Counted from the first letter of the stretch, positions 17,016 through 25,410 are shown. The stretch is 64,000 bases of DNA from Saprospiraceae bacterium (GCA_016714785.1 JADKCC010000025.1:107755-171754); one strand, 5' to 3'. Notes: a model not told the origin generated them from the letters alone. A program made the numbers and translations.

Positions 17016-18647
17016 ATGGTCATAAAAGCAAGATTGTTTTTAACTCTAATGCTCAGCACAATTTTTGTGCTGAGCATTCAAGCTCAATATTATGTTCAAA
17101 AACTTTTGGATGATGAAGTTCAAAAAGGAGAATTATTATCTATCTCTCAGTCTGATGATCAGAAATTATTAATGCATCTAAGTATCGTTTATAATTCTGC
17201 CAATATATATTCTGATATTTTATTGAACGAATCAAATGGTAAATCTATTTCTATCATCAAGGATTTTTATCCACCAGATCAATGGATGTACTTTTGGGGA
17301 AGATCTTTAAAATATGATAAGGAATTCTATTATGTTGGGACTAGAGATATTTTTTTTGATAACACTAATATTGACTCTGTAGGATGGAGTTATCATGTTT
17401 TTGATAACATAGGCAATGAAATAATTAATAAGAAGTATTTAATTAAACCTATTGGAAACACATTGGGATTTTGCCATGGTATTGAGGTTGTTAAAAATGG
17501 AGAAATTCTATTATGGGGAGAAAACCGTAATCCAAATTTGCCTCCAAACCTAAACGATCCACATATTTCATGGATTAGAATAAAAAAAGATGGAACATTT
17601 ATAAGTGGTCCTCATTATTACAAACCACCTAGTATGATTGGATGGGCAATTCCAACCGACGCAACTTTGGATATAGATAGTAGCCTAGTGATAGTTTTAG
17701 ACAACAAGGTGAAAGGAAAAGAAAAGTATGTATTGAAAATAAGAAGTGATGACACCGTTGAAGTCATGGTGCAAATCGACCTAACAAATAATGACGTTAA
17801 CGATTACACGAAAGTAGAAGTGACTAAAAATGGACATTTTATTGTAACAAATTATGACAAGGATTATTTTGAACTTCCTGTTTTGAACAGAATTGATAGA
17901 AATAATAACATCTTATGGAAATCAGCTTTTGAGATACCGTATGGATGGCGTAATAACGTTTATAAACCAAATATCAGTAAAATATTTTTAAATCGAATTC
18001 GTGAGATTTCTAATGGAGATATTTTGGTTTGTGGTATAAATCATCAGATTGAAAGTTTCGAGGTTGATTCCCTGGGCACACAAAGACTGAAATCGGGATA
18101 TACAGGATCATTTATGGCGAGATTTGCAGCTGATGGTCAGGTCAAATGGGCTCATTTTTTAATTGATCCAGATGATACCGGTGGGTTAAATAAAATTAGA
18201 CTCAACGATATCATTGAAATGGAAGATGGTAGTATCTTAGTAGGTGGTGAGTTGGGAGTAAAAAATGATATAAATAGATCAACGCCCTTCTATATGAAAT
18301 TAGGGCCAAACGGCTGTTTTGACGAACGGTGTAGTCATGTGGACAAGTGGTGGTATTTTCCAGAGGACATAGTGTCGGTTTCTGATCCTGAAATAATTCA
18401 GAATAAGCTGACTTTATTTCCTAATCCAGGTAAAGATCAGGTGAGCGTCTTATTACCAGAAATAGAATCGAACGAAATAGCATATAGATATGCTGTGTAC
18501 GATATTAAAGGACAATCACACATTCAAGGTGTGATGCAAAGTGAAGATTCTATCATTAATACGAATTTTTTGCCTAGTGGTATGTATTTCATCGCATTAC
18601 AAGATGTCAATGGTTCGGTTTGGCATGGTAAGTGGGTGAAGGAATAA
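17016..18647 (+). CDS. T9SS-sorted secreted protein, paralogue 1
   Basis: 543 residues with a signal peptide (LMLSTIFVLSIQAQ) and a type A sorting domain from about residue 465 (LTLFPNPGKDQVSVLLPE ... LPSGMYFIALQDVNGSVW). The middle (about 30-450) has repeated strands such as RIKKDGTFISGPHYYKPP and ILVCGINHQIESFE, reminiscent of a beta-propeller (the 'delta-60 repeat' style of Bacteroidota), but I cannot assign an enzyme. The start follows the M43 protease stop by 1 nt, so the two are co-translated. The signal-peptide codons contain a 31-bp hairpin (17048-17078). It has a tandem paralogue at 18782. Confidence 0.85.
   Translation: MVIKARLFLTLMLSTIFVLSIQAQYYVQKLLDDEVQKGELLSISQSDDQKLLMHLSIVYNSANIYSDILLNESNGKSISIIKDFYPPDQWMYFWGRSLKYDKEFYYVGTRDIFFDNTNIDSVGWSYHVFDNIGNEIINKKYLIKPIGNTLGFCHGIEVVKNGEILLWGENRNPNLPPNLNDPHISWIRIKKDGTFISGPHYYKPPSMIGWAIPTDATLDIDSSLVIVLDNKVKGKEKYVLKIRSDDTVEVMVQIDLTNNDVNDYTKVEVTKNGHFIVTNYDKDYFELPVLNRIDRNNNILWKSAFEIPYGWRNNVYKPNISKIFLNRIREISNGDILVCGINHQIESFEVDSLGTQRLKSGYTGSFMARFAADGQVKWAHFLIDPDDTGGLNKIRLNDIIEMEDGSILVGGELGVKNDINRSTPFYMKLGPNGCFDERCSHVDKWWYFPEDIVSVSDPEIIQNKLTLFPNPGKDQVSVLLPEIESNEIAYRYAVYDIKGQSHIQGVMQSEDSIINTNFLPSGMYFIALQDVNGSVWHGKWVKE
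17048..17078 (+). promoter_or_regulatory. Strong hairpin within the signal-peptide codons
   Basis: AATGCTCAGCACAA-TTT-TTGTGCTGAGCATT: a 14-bp perfect stem with a 3-nt loop at codons 11-21. It is repeated without change in the paralogue. It may slow ribosomes or modulate expression; this is inference. Confidence 0.5.
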
Positions 18648-18708
18648 ATAGATTTTAAGGATTATTTGATTTATGGAAATGTCTAAATACTAAATTCTTA
18701 TCGCTAAT

Positions 18709-18781
18709 GGTGTGTATATAGTTCGTATTACCAAAGATAATTTGACTGTCGATATTAAGAAATTAATAATCCAAAAGTAAG
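18709..18781. repeat. Copy of the M43 gene 3' end
   Basis: Repeats 16943-17015 with one or two changes; still reads GVYIVRITKDNLTVDIKK and so on to the stop codon, without a start. It was carried along when the segment ending in the paralogue pair was duplicated (offset 1766 bp). Confidence 0.9.
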
Positions 18782-20416
18782 ATGGCCATAAAATCAAGAT
18801 TGATTTTCACTCTAATGCTCAGCACAATTTTTGTGCTGAGCATTCATGCTCAATATTATGTTCAAAAACTTTTGGGTGATGAATTGCGCAAAGGAACTGT
18901 TTTTTCTGTCCAGAAAAATAATAGCATAAATGAGTTTTATTTAGATATAGGTGTATTTTACAATGAAATTTTTGGTGAAAAAACTTTGTTTTATAAGTCA
19001 AGTTATAAAGGCGAAAACTTAAAATTAAAAGATTTTAAATTTATTAACCAGTGGTCATCATCCTTAGGCGAATCAATTAGGTTTGATGGATTAAATTATT
19101 TCTATTTAACAAGAGATAACAATCCTAGCAACATGCATCCGGACAGTGTAGGGTGGAATTTTGGAAAAATAGATCAATTAGGTATTCAATTGTTTGATAT
19201 TAAAATTCCGTATAGACCCATTTCAGGATTAGAGTATTTAGCTTACGGCCTTGAACTTGTCAAAAACAATGAAGTCATACTTTGGGGTATAGGTATTCCA
19301 CCTGATAGAGATCCATCAAAAAATGATCCTTATATAAATTGGGTACGTTTAAAAAGAGATGGCACCTTCGTCAGTGGGCCTCACTATTATAAACCACCAA
19401 GTGTCACTACCTGGGCACAGCCTACCGATGCGACATTAGACATAGACAGTATGATGGTTATGGTATATGATAGTAAAAACGGTGGGAAGGAAAAGTACGT
19501 CCTAAAAATAAGGGAAGATGATAGTATTGAGACTATAGTACGGATGCCATTAGGAAGTGCCGAAAATAATGAAAATGCCAAGCTGTGTGTAACCAAAGAT
19601 GGCCATTTTATGGTGATAGATTATGAATTTCCAGATATCGAGAAGCGAATACTGACACGCATAGATAGAAATGGAAATGTGGTTTGGAAAAGCAGTTTTG
19701 ACCTGCCTACAGGAATAGTGTATGGCTTTAACAGAACCAATGTTAAAAATATATTTACTAACAGAATCGCAGAAGCAGCAAATGGCGATATTTTGATGTG
19801 TGGCTCCAATGCTGTCATTGATAGTTTTTTTATACCAAAGTCTGACAAAAAGGTTTTGACCAGTAATAGTGGAAGTTCATTTATCGCTCGATTTGATAAA
19901 TTAGGTAAATTATTATGGCGACACTTTTTGGTGGATCAGCACGATGATGGGAAACTTAATAAAATTATACTCAACGATATTACCGAAACGGAAGATGGTA
20001 GTATCTTGGTAGGGGGTGAGTTGGGAGTAAAAAATGATATAAATAGATCAACGCCCTTTTATATGAAATTAGGACCAAATGGCTGTTTTGACAAAGGGTG
20101 TAGCCATGTGGACAAGTGGTGGTATTTTCCAGAGGACATAGTGTCGGTTTCTGATCCTGAAATAATTCAGAATAAGCTGACTTTATTTCCTAATCCAGGT
20201 AAAGATCAGGTATCCATCCTTTTGCCAAATTTTGAAAGAAATGATTTGGAAATCAAATATGCTGTCTCTGATACCAAAGGTCAAACACATATTCAAGGTA
20301 TATTGGACATAGGAAACCCTACAGTATTGACACATTTTTTGCCATCAGGCATTTATGTCATAAGCATTCAAGACAGTAATGGTACTGTATGGCATGGTAA
20401 GTGGATAAAGGAATAA
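18782..20416 (+). CDS. T9SS-sorted secreted protein, paralogue 2
   Basis: 544 residues, collinear with the gene at 17016. The first 30 codons and about 80 codons near the end (EDGSILVGGELGVKNDINRS through NKLTLFPNPGKDQVS) are nearly identical in DNA; the region between is clearly diverged. It has the same signal peptide, the same hairpin in it (18814-18844) and the same type A T9SS domain. Function is unknown. It presumably shares the operon with the M43 protease, its paralogue and the barrel protein at 20460. The 1 nt between the duplicated M43 tail and the ATG is also preserved. Confidence 0.85.
   Translation: MAIKSRLIFTLMLSTIFVLSIHAQYYVQKLLGDELRKGTVFSVQKNNSINEFYLDIGVFYNEIFGEKTLFYKSSYKGENLKLKDFKFINQWSSSLGESIRFDGLNYFYLTRDNNPSNMHPDSVGWNFGKIDQLGIQLFDIKIPYRPISGLEYLAYGLELVKNNEVILWGIGIPPDRDPSKNDPYINWVRLKRDGTFVSGPHYYKPPSVTTWAQPTDATLDIDSMMVMVYDSKNGGKEKYVLKIREDDSIETIVRMPLGSAENNENAKLCVTKDGHFMVIDYEFPDIEKRILTRIDRNGNVVWKSSFDLPTGIVYGFNRTNVKNIFTNRIAEAANGDILMCGSNAVIDSFFIPKSDKKVLTSNSGSSFIARFDKLGKLLWRHFLVDQHDDGKLNKIILNDITETEDGSILVGGELGVKNDINRSTPFYMKLGPNGCFDKGCSHVDKWWYFPEDIVSVSDPEIIQNKLTLFPNPGKDQVSILLPNFERNDLEIKYAVSDTKGQTHIQGILDIGNPTVLTHFLPSGIYVISIQDSNGTVWHGKWIKE
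18814..18844 (+). promoter_or_regulatory. Signal-peptide hairpin, second copy
   Basis: Identical 14-bp stem and TTT loop to 17048-17078, at the same codons. Confidence 0.5.
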
Positions 20417-20459
20417 TGCCAGATTTTTTTCGAGATAACATTAAAATACAATCATTGAA

Positions 20460-21140
20460 ATGAAAACACATAATATTCAAAACAAACTTAAACCTATAAT
20501 AATTTGGCTCATTTTTATAGGTATGGTATCGACAGGTCAAAGTCAAAAAAATAACCTTCAATTCCAAATCGGTGGACAGATTATGCAAAATTATAATTTG
20601 GGTGGATTAATAGATAGAGGCTTGGGATATGGTGCATACCATGAAAGCAGACAAAGTGTGGCTACTACATTCAATCAAGATGTATCAGTATCACTTTCAT
20701 TTAATAAACATCATAGTGTAATACTTGGAGGTGGATTTTATACCACTTGCAGAAGGATCGATGCTGTGACAAGCGATGATACAAGAAACAAAAATTATTT
20801 TTACGATGTTAAACCATGTTATGAAAATTATTCTGTTTATATGCTATACCAATTTACACATTGGTTGGCACCAACTTTGAATATTCATGCATCTTTAGGG
20901 CCGATGTGGGCAAAAAATCATAATCAAGTAGATTGGTTTTTTGTACCTGTCAAACTTAGTTATTTTTCTGGCATCGGAAAAATAGGTGTACAATACAAGC
21001 TAAGTGACCATTTATCTTTAGAGTTGAATGGTATGGCTGTGCGATCTTTGACCAATATTGTAGAAGTAAGTCAAGGCACAACGGGCAGTATTATTCCATT
21101 TTTGGTTGGATTGGACTTAAGGGTAGGGTATCAATTTTGA
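20460..21140 (+). CDS. Outer-membrane beta-barrel protein
   Basis: 226 residues with a signal peptide (IIIWLIFIGMVSTGQSQ, cut near residue 29). The rest alternates hydrophobic and polar residues in strands (SVSLSFNKHHSVILGGGFYT, KIGVQYKLSDHLSLELNG) and ends VGLDLRVGYQF with a terminal Phe. This fits a small 8- to 10-strand porin-like barrel of the OMP_b-brl type. It follows paralogue 2 by 43 bp on the same strand and is probably in the same operon. The exact function is unknown. The GA of its stop codon TGA is the first base pair of a hairpin cassette. Confidence 0.75.
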   Translation: MKTHNIQNKLKPIIIWLIFIGMVSTGQSQKNNLQFQIGGQIMQNYNLGGLIDRGLGYGAYHESRQSVATTFNQDVSVSLSFNKHHSVILGGGFYTTCRRIDAVTSDDTRNKNYFYDVKPCYENYSVYMLYQFTHWLAPTLNIHASLGPMWAKNHNQVDWFFVPVKLSYFSGIGKIGVQYKLSDHLSLELNGMAVRSLTNIVEVSQGTTGSIIPFLVGLDLRVGYQF

Positions 21141-21228
21141 AGCTGTAATGGCCTTGCAAATTTATTTGCAAGAACACAACGGTCAGAGACCGAATGATAT
21201 GGCATCGAAGTCTTGAGACTTTGACGAA
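21139..21228. repeat. Hairpin cassette, copy 2
   Basis: Homologous to 13151-13244. Hairpins: CTTGCAAA-TTTA-TTTGCAAG (21153-21172), CGGTC-AGA-GACCG (21180-21192) and AAGTC-TTGA-GACTT (21208-21221). It begins within the stop codon of the barrel gene and may serve as its transcription end. Confidence 0.75.
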
Positions 21229-21495
21229 CGATAACATTTATCGCGATGTTAGTAACATTTATCGCGATGTTAGTAACATTTATCGCGATGTTAGTAACAT
21301 TCAACGCGATGTTAGTAACATTCAACGCGATGTTAGTAACATTCAACGCGATGTTAGTAACATTTATCGCGATGTTAGTAACATTCATCGCGATGTTAGT
21401 AACATTCAACGCGATGTTAGTAACATTTATCACGATGGGCATCGATGTTAGTAACATTTATCGCGATGTTAGTAACATTCAACGCGATGTATGTA
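21229..21495. repeat. 21-bp palindromic minisatellite
   Basis: Twelve units of 21 bp with core ATCGCGATGTTAGTAACAT. Three unit types differ only in TTTATC, TTCAAC or TTCATC before GCGATG; the order is AAABBBACBAAB (the tenth unit has a short insertion). ATGTT-AGT-AACAT pairs within each unit, and ATCGCGAT is itself a palindrome in type A. Confidence 0.92.
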
Positions 21496-21534
21496 ATGTT
21501 CTTTTTAAAATTTTTCGTCTTTGAGTTGGAGGAT

Positions 21535-21690
21535 GTTAGTTCTACTTTGACCTATTTGAATAAAATAAATTTTCTCACAAACCTGTGTTTCGAACTCCCT
21601 TCCTCTCCCACTTAAACTATAATCTATTGTTATTGGTAAGAAGCTTTAGCGACTGAGAAAACCCTTTTTTAGTCTCAAAGTAGGACTAAC
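21535..21690. mobile_element. Family B MITE-like element, copy 2
   Basis: 156 bp bounded by 16-bp inverted repeats with one mismatch: GTTAGTTCTACTTTGA at 21535-21550 and TCAAAGTAGGACTAAC at 21675-21690. Inside are TATTTGAATAAAA, CTCTCCCACTTAAACT and TAGTCTCAAAG blocks shared with the other copies. The right inverted repeat supplies the stop codon of the minus-strand gene at 21686. Confidence 0.65.
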
Positions 21691-22285
21691 CTCTAGCCCT
21701 TTCTAATAATACCATCATAATAAGACTAAGCATGATGCGCTCTTCCTCTTGGGAATCTATAGCTCCTTGTTGGTACAATTTGAATTTTTTGCCTAAAAAT
21801 GAAGCTTCTTTTTTAAATTCGGCCACTTTCTCACCTTTTGTGTTTGTGATGTTGTACTTGGGATTAAAAACATATCCTGTAAAGATACCTAAAACAGGAA
21901 TTTGAGAAAATAAACTATCTATGATTTTCACCATAGCGCTATCTTCTTCTATTTTAAACTCCAAATTGTCTGCTTGGTCATAAACTTCGTAGGTTGCTTT
22001 CCAAAGAGATCGTGCGCCTTTACGTCCCATTTTTCCTAAGGCATTTCCTGCTGCATCGCTCAAAATGTAAGATGCAGACCAATCGATCCATTGATTAGCT
22101 TTGATTTTGTACAGAGGTGTAGTCTGACTTTCATTTTCAAAAACAGTGATATCTTCTTTCAACTTGAGTAGCTTTTGTTTGACATAAGCTACCTCTCTAC
22201 CTGAAGCATCTCTTATGAAAAACTGTGGTGCCAATGCTAATACTTTGAATTCGAATTCTAAAGGAAAATTTAATGATGCGGACAT
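21686..22285 (-). CDS. LURP-one/scramblase-like (Tubby-like fold) protein
   Basis: 199 residues. The layout matches the LURP-one-related/phospholipid-scramblase-like 12-strand barrel: FEFKVLALAPQFFIRDASGR, VAYVKQKLLKLKEDITVFE, GNALGKMGRKGARSLWKATYEV, then the hydrophobic stretch IPVLGIFTGYVFNPKYNITN and a hydrophobic C-terminal helix (IMLSLIMMVLLE). There is no signal peptide, so it is probably cytoplasmic or membrane-associated. The molecular function in bacteria is unknown. Its stop codon lies in the inverted repeat of a MITE-like element, so the natural C-terminus may have been slightly different. Confidence 0.7.
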   Translation of the reverse strand: MSASLNFPLEFEFKVLALAPQFFIRDASGREVAYVKQKLLKLKEDITVFENESQTTPLYKIKANQWIDWSASYILSDAAGNALGKMGRKGARSLWKATYEVYDQADNLEFKIEEDSAMVKIIDSLFSQIPVLGIFTGYVFNPKYNITNTKGEKVAEFKKEASFLGKKFKLYQQGAIDSQEEERIMLSLIMMVLLERARG

Positions 22286-22663
22286 AATTTTAGATTTTAA
22301 AGTTTTATAAAGTTTATATTTAACGAATGTAATTATTTTTACTTTTTCAAATTTGCACTCACCAACATCTTTTAATTTTTAGTGAAATGGTAACAAAATT
22401 CAATGATAGACATCTATGCTCAAATAATTATTATCAAAGGTAAATAAAAAATCAGTAGTCAAGTAAAAAATTAAAAATATTATTACCCTTTTTGGGGTAA
22501 TTTTTAAGATTTTCATATTAAAGTTTAAAACAGTTTAAAGAATATCGTCATACAAAACGAGTTGACAGCTTGTCGTCAATGAAACGTTAAATATTTTAAC
22601 ATAAATATTAACCCAAATGATGGGTTATAAAAAGGGGTAGTTTTCATATTATTAATAATTGTT
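22286..22663. other. Intergenic, 378 bp, AT-rich
   Basis: Between the minus-strand LURP-like gene and the rightward small frame. It has no gene-like frame or clear TAnnTTTG box; the nearest is TACATTCG on the minus strand near 22325, one mismatch from consensus. Confidence 0.5.
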
Positions 22664-22753
22664 ATGGTATCATTTTTGGCTTATAGCTTGCAGACGAACC
22701 GATATAAAGATATCAGAATTTATATAATTAATAACCAAGACCACACTCATATT

Positions 22754-22864
22754 ATGTTGTACAAAAAAGACGAGTTTCTGTTCAGAGACTCAAGATTTGT
22801 ACTAGCTTTTTTATTGCTTAGTTTTATAGTCATATTTATGGCACTAAGTTATCAACAAGTATAG
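22754..22864 (+). CDS. Possible 36-residue single-pass membrane peptide
   Basis: Starts MLYKKDEFLFRDSRF and ends with one hydrophobic helix (VLAFLLLSFIVIFMALSYQQ). The frame is open further upstream to 22664, but that part has no coding character. A terminator follows 30 bp after the stop with no other gene in front of it, which suggests that this short stretch is transcribed rightward. The product could equally be a small RNA. I do not recognise a family. Confidence 0.4.
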   Translation: MLYKKDEFLFRDSRFVLAFLLLSFIVIFMALSYQQV

Positions 22865-22891
22865 TACATGCCTAAGCGCACTGAAACAGAG

Positions 22892-22925
22892 GAAGCCTGG
22901 ACATACATTGTTCGGGCTTTTTTTA
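22892..22925 (+). terminator. Rho-independent terminator
   Basis: AAGCCTGGAC and GTTCGGGCTT arms with an ATACATT loop, followed by TTTTTTATT. It separates the small frame at 22754 from the rsmG promoter. Confidence 0.65.
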
Positions 22926-22926
22926 T

Positions 22927-22934
22927 TACCTTTG
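22927..22934 (+). promoter_or_regulatory. -7 box for rsmG
   Basis: TACCTTTG followed by CATTACATC; a transcript start near 22941 gives a leader of about 20 nt to the TTG start at 22960. Confidence 0.65.
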
Positions 22935-22959
22935 CATTACATCAAAAAAATAAACACCC

Positions 22960-23583
22960 TTGGATTTGATAATAAAATATTTTCCAGTTTTGACTGCTAA
23001 GCAGAAAGATCAATTTGGACAGTTGGATAGTCTATATCGCGAGTGGAATGATAAAATCAACGTCATCTCTCGCAAGGATATCGACAACTTATACATGCAT
23101 CACATCCTACACTCGCTTGCCATTGCGAAGTTTATGCAATTTAAAGATGGTACTAAAATCATAGACTTGGGTACAGGTGGTGGATTTCCTGGTATTCCGT
23201 TGGCTATATTATTTCCGGAGTGTCAATTTACATTGGTAGATAGTATCAATAAAAAGATCATTGTCACAGCTGCCATTGCAGAAGCGTTAGAATTACAAAA
23301 TGTGACTGCTAAAACAGCAAGAGTTGAAGAGCTCAAAGAAAAGTGTGATTTTGTAGTGACACGCGCTGTGGCTAAGATCGACAAATTATTGCCTTGGAGC
23401 CGCAAAGTTTTGACCAATGCTCAACAAAATATATATCCCAATGGACTTATTGCGCTCAAAGGTGACTTAAAAGAAGAAATCAAATTGCTTCCCAAATACG
23501 AATATAGGGAATCTGTCCACATCCTAAAGTATTTTAATGAGCCCTATTTCGAAGAGAAGTATGTGTTGTATGTACAAGGGTAG
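22960..23583 (+). CDS. rsmG: 16S rRNA (guanine-527-N7)-methyltransferase RsmG
   Basis: 207 residues, normal for RsmG/GidB. The SAM-binding motif is IIDLGTGGGFPGIPLAILFP (about residues 67-86), preceded by the family's N-terminal block LYREWNDKINVISRKDIDN and HHILHSLAIAKF, and followed by TARVEEL...FVVTRAVAKIDKLL. It methylates G527 of 16S rRNA. The start is a TTG: no ATG is available in frame before the conserved block, MDLIIKYFPVLTAKQ matches the usual N-terminus of Bacteroidota homologues, and the promoter box at 22927 leaves room only for this start. Confidence 0.93.
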   Translation: MDLIIKYFPVLTAKQKDQFGQLDSLYREWNDKINVISRKDIDNLYMHHILHSLAIAKFMQFKDGTKIIDLGTGGGFPGIPLAILFPECQFTLVDSINKKIIVTAAIAEALELQNVTAKTARVEELKEKCDFVVTRAVAKIDKLLPWSRKVLTNAQQNIYPNGLIALKGDLKEEIKLLPKYEYRESVHILKYFNEPYFEEKYVLYVQG

Positions 23584-23627
23584 GGAGTAAAGCAGCTCAT
23601 TGCCTTGTGTATTGAACTAAAACGTAC

Positions 23628-23635
23628 TACATTTG
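23628..23635 (+). promoter_or_regulatory. -7 box for the pirin gene
   Basis: TACATTTG, with a transcript start near 23641, 12 nt before the ATG at 23653. It rules out the longer frame that opens at 23605. Confidence 0.65.
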
Positions 23636-23652
23636 TTACAACAAATAAAAGT

Positions 23653-24771
23653 ATGAGTAATCAATCTAGAAGAGATTTTTTTAAAAAATTTACCCTTGGT
23701 GTCGCAGGAACTGTGGCTATTGATAGTGCTTCTGCTAAAGACAAAACTGATAATATACGTAAAATGATCAAAAATATCAAACCCATGGGTTTTACATGGG
23801 ATACACAAGACCCATTTTTATTTTGTGTGCACCATGAAGATGCATTCCCGAAAGGAAACGAAATGATGGGACCAATAGACTCACTAGATGATCGTAGTTT
23901 GGGTGATGACTTTATCATCAAAGATGGGTATCGCATGTATCATGGGACAAAGGTACCTGGTTTTCCTGGTCATCCGCACCGAGGTTTTGAGACGATCACT
24001 GTCGTGCGTAAGGGTTTTGTCGATCATGCCGACTCTATTGGCGCGGCAGGGCGATATGGTGAAGGAGATGTACAGTGGATGACAGCTGGTAAAGGAGTAC
24101 AGCACTCAGAGATGTTTCCGTTATTAAGCCAGGACGAAGATAACCCAATGGAATTATTTCAGATATGGCTCAATCTACCGGCCAAAGATAAAATGACGGA
24201 GCCACACTTTAAGATGATGTGGGGAAGCCATATACCAAAATATCAGACAGAAGATGCCAATGGTAAACAAACAAAAGTAGAAGTGATAGCGGGACAATTG
24301 CATGGACATACATCTCCACAGCCACCGCCAGGTTCTTGGGCAGCCGATTCTAATAATGAAGTAGCTATATTCAATATGCATTTGGATGCAAATAGCAGTT
24401 TTACCATACCAAAAGCATCAAATGGAGTCAACAGGACTATTTATTTTTATACAGGTGATTTTATAACGATAGATGAGCAACAAGTATCTGCTTACCAATG
24501 TGTGGAAGTAGAAGCTGGATTTGATCTAACCATCCAAGTGGGCGATCAAGATGCTAAAATCCTTATGCTCCAAGGAAGACCTATCAATGAGACTGTCATT
24601 CAGTATGGTCCTTTTGTGATGAATAGTAAGGAAGAGATACAACAAGCATTTAATGATTTTCATGCTACAAAATTTGGTGGATGGCCTTGGGGAGATTATG
24701 ACAAAGTGCACGATAGAAGCAAAGGCCGGTTTGCATTGCATGCAGATGGCACTTATGAAGAAGGAGTGTGA
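23653..24771 (+). CDS. Tat-exported pirin family protein
   Basis: 372 residues. The N-terminus MSNQSRRDFFKKFTLGVAGT is a twin-arginine signal, unusual because most pirins are cytoplasmic. The cupin core shows the pirin metal-site block HPHRGFETITVV and then GDVQWMTAGKGVQHSEMFP, with the two-His/Glu arrangement kept, and the Pirin_C domain follows (about residues 220-325). Some pirins act as quercetin 2,3-dioxygenases; the activity here is unknown. It lies 69 bp after rsmG but has its own promoter box. A MITE begins 22 bp after the stop. Confidence 0.88.
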   Translation: MSNQSRRDFFKKFTLGVAGTVAIDSASAKDKTDNIRKMIKNIKPMGFTWDTQDPFLFCVHHEDAFPKGNEMMGPIDSLDDRSLGDDFIIKDGYRMYHGTKVPGFPGHPHRGFETITVVRKGFVDHADSIGAAGRYGEGDVQWMTAGKGVQHSEMFPLLSQDEDNPMELFQIWLNLPAKDKMTEPHFKMMWGSHIPKYQTEDANGKQTKVEVIAGQLHGHTSPQPPPGSWAADSNNEVAIFNMHLDANSSFTIPKASNGVNRTIYFYTGDFITIDEQQVSAYQCVEVEAGFDLTIQVGDQDAKILMLQGRPINETVIQYGPFVMNSKEEIQQAFNDFHATKFGGWPWGDYDKVHDRSKGRFALHADGTYEEGV

Positions 24772-24793
24772 AAGTGGTAATTACAAATTATGT

Positions 24794-25181
24794 ACTAAAG
24801 TTTCGGGGCAAATTTTGCACAATAACTACTCTCATAACCTTGAATCAAATTCAATTGTGCTCTTTGGGGCTAATGATTATACTATAGGTTTGGCATTGTC
24901 GCTCGAGCCGCGACTGGCTTTAACTTTTTTGCATTGCCCAAAAAAGTAAACAAAAAACGCTAGTTCCGCTAAATCGTCCCGCGTAACGGAACAGGCTCCC
25001 CAAGGAGGTACACCTTGGTATTACTACATCTCCCAAAGCAATATGTTTACGTCGTATTTATAAATCTCCTTGTAAATTGTTTTAAAGTATTGATTATCAG
25101 TATTATAAAGTAAGTTATTATTTGATTATTTAATATATAATTACTTGACATTAATCCATTTTCAAACTCCGAAACTTCAGT
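24794..25181. mobile_element. MITE-like element, copy 2 (family A)
   Basis: 388 bp, nearly identical to 1186-1560 apart from a rewritten patch at about 24900-24935. Ends: ACTAAAGTTTCGG and CCGAAACTTCAGT. Flanks TATGTAC and TAGGTAG agree at five of seven positions, weakly supporting a 7-bp target duplication. Confidence 0.75.
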
Positions 25182-25182
25182 T

Positions 25183-25410
25183 AGGTAGAATTTGTTATAT
25201 TTAATTCAAATATGTTTTCTCACCACTCTGTGGTTAGAAATGACGATTTTTGGTGCGAAAATGTTGGGAGAAAAGGAGTTCGGTCAGCCTGTATAGTCTA
25301 GTCGAGCGAGCCTTGTCGTACTCCATTTCTCCCCAACTTAAATTCTAGTCCTAGGTCATTTCGAAAGAGCGTTAGGGTCTAAGAAACCCCTTTTTAGTCT
25401 CAAATTTTTG
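25183..25410. mobile_element. Family B element, copy 3
   Basis: Directly follows the family A element. It carries ACTCTGTGGTTAGAAATGAC, the GGGAG-AAAGGAGTTCGG arm with a partly matching ACTCC...CTCCCCAAC arm about 45 bp on, CAACTTAAATTCTA and CCCCTTTTTAGTCTCAAA. It is the longest copy; its ends are unclear. Confidence 0.55.

Noticed and set aside
21229..21495. CRISPR array
   Set aside because: The repeats are directly contiguous 21-bp units without spacers of unique sequence, and no cas genes are nearby.
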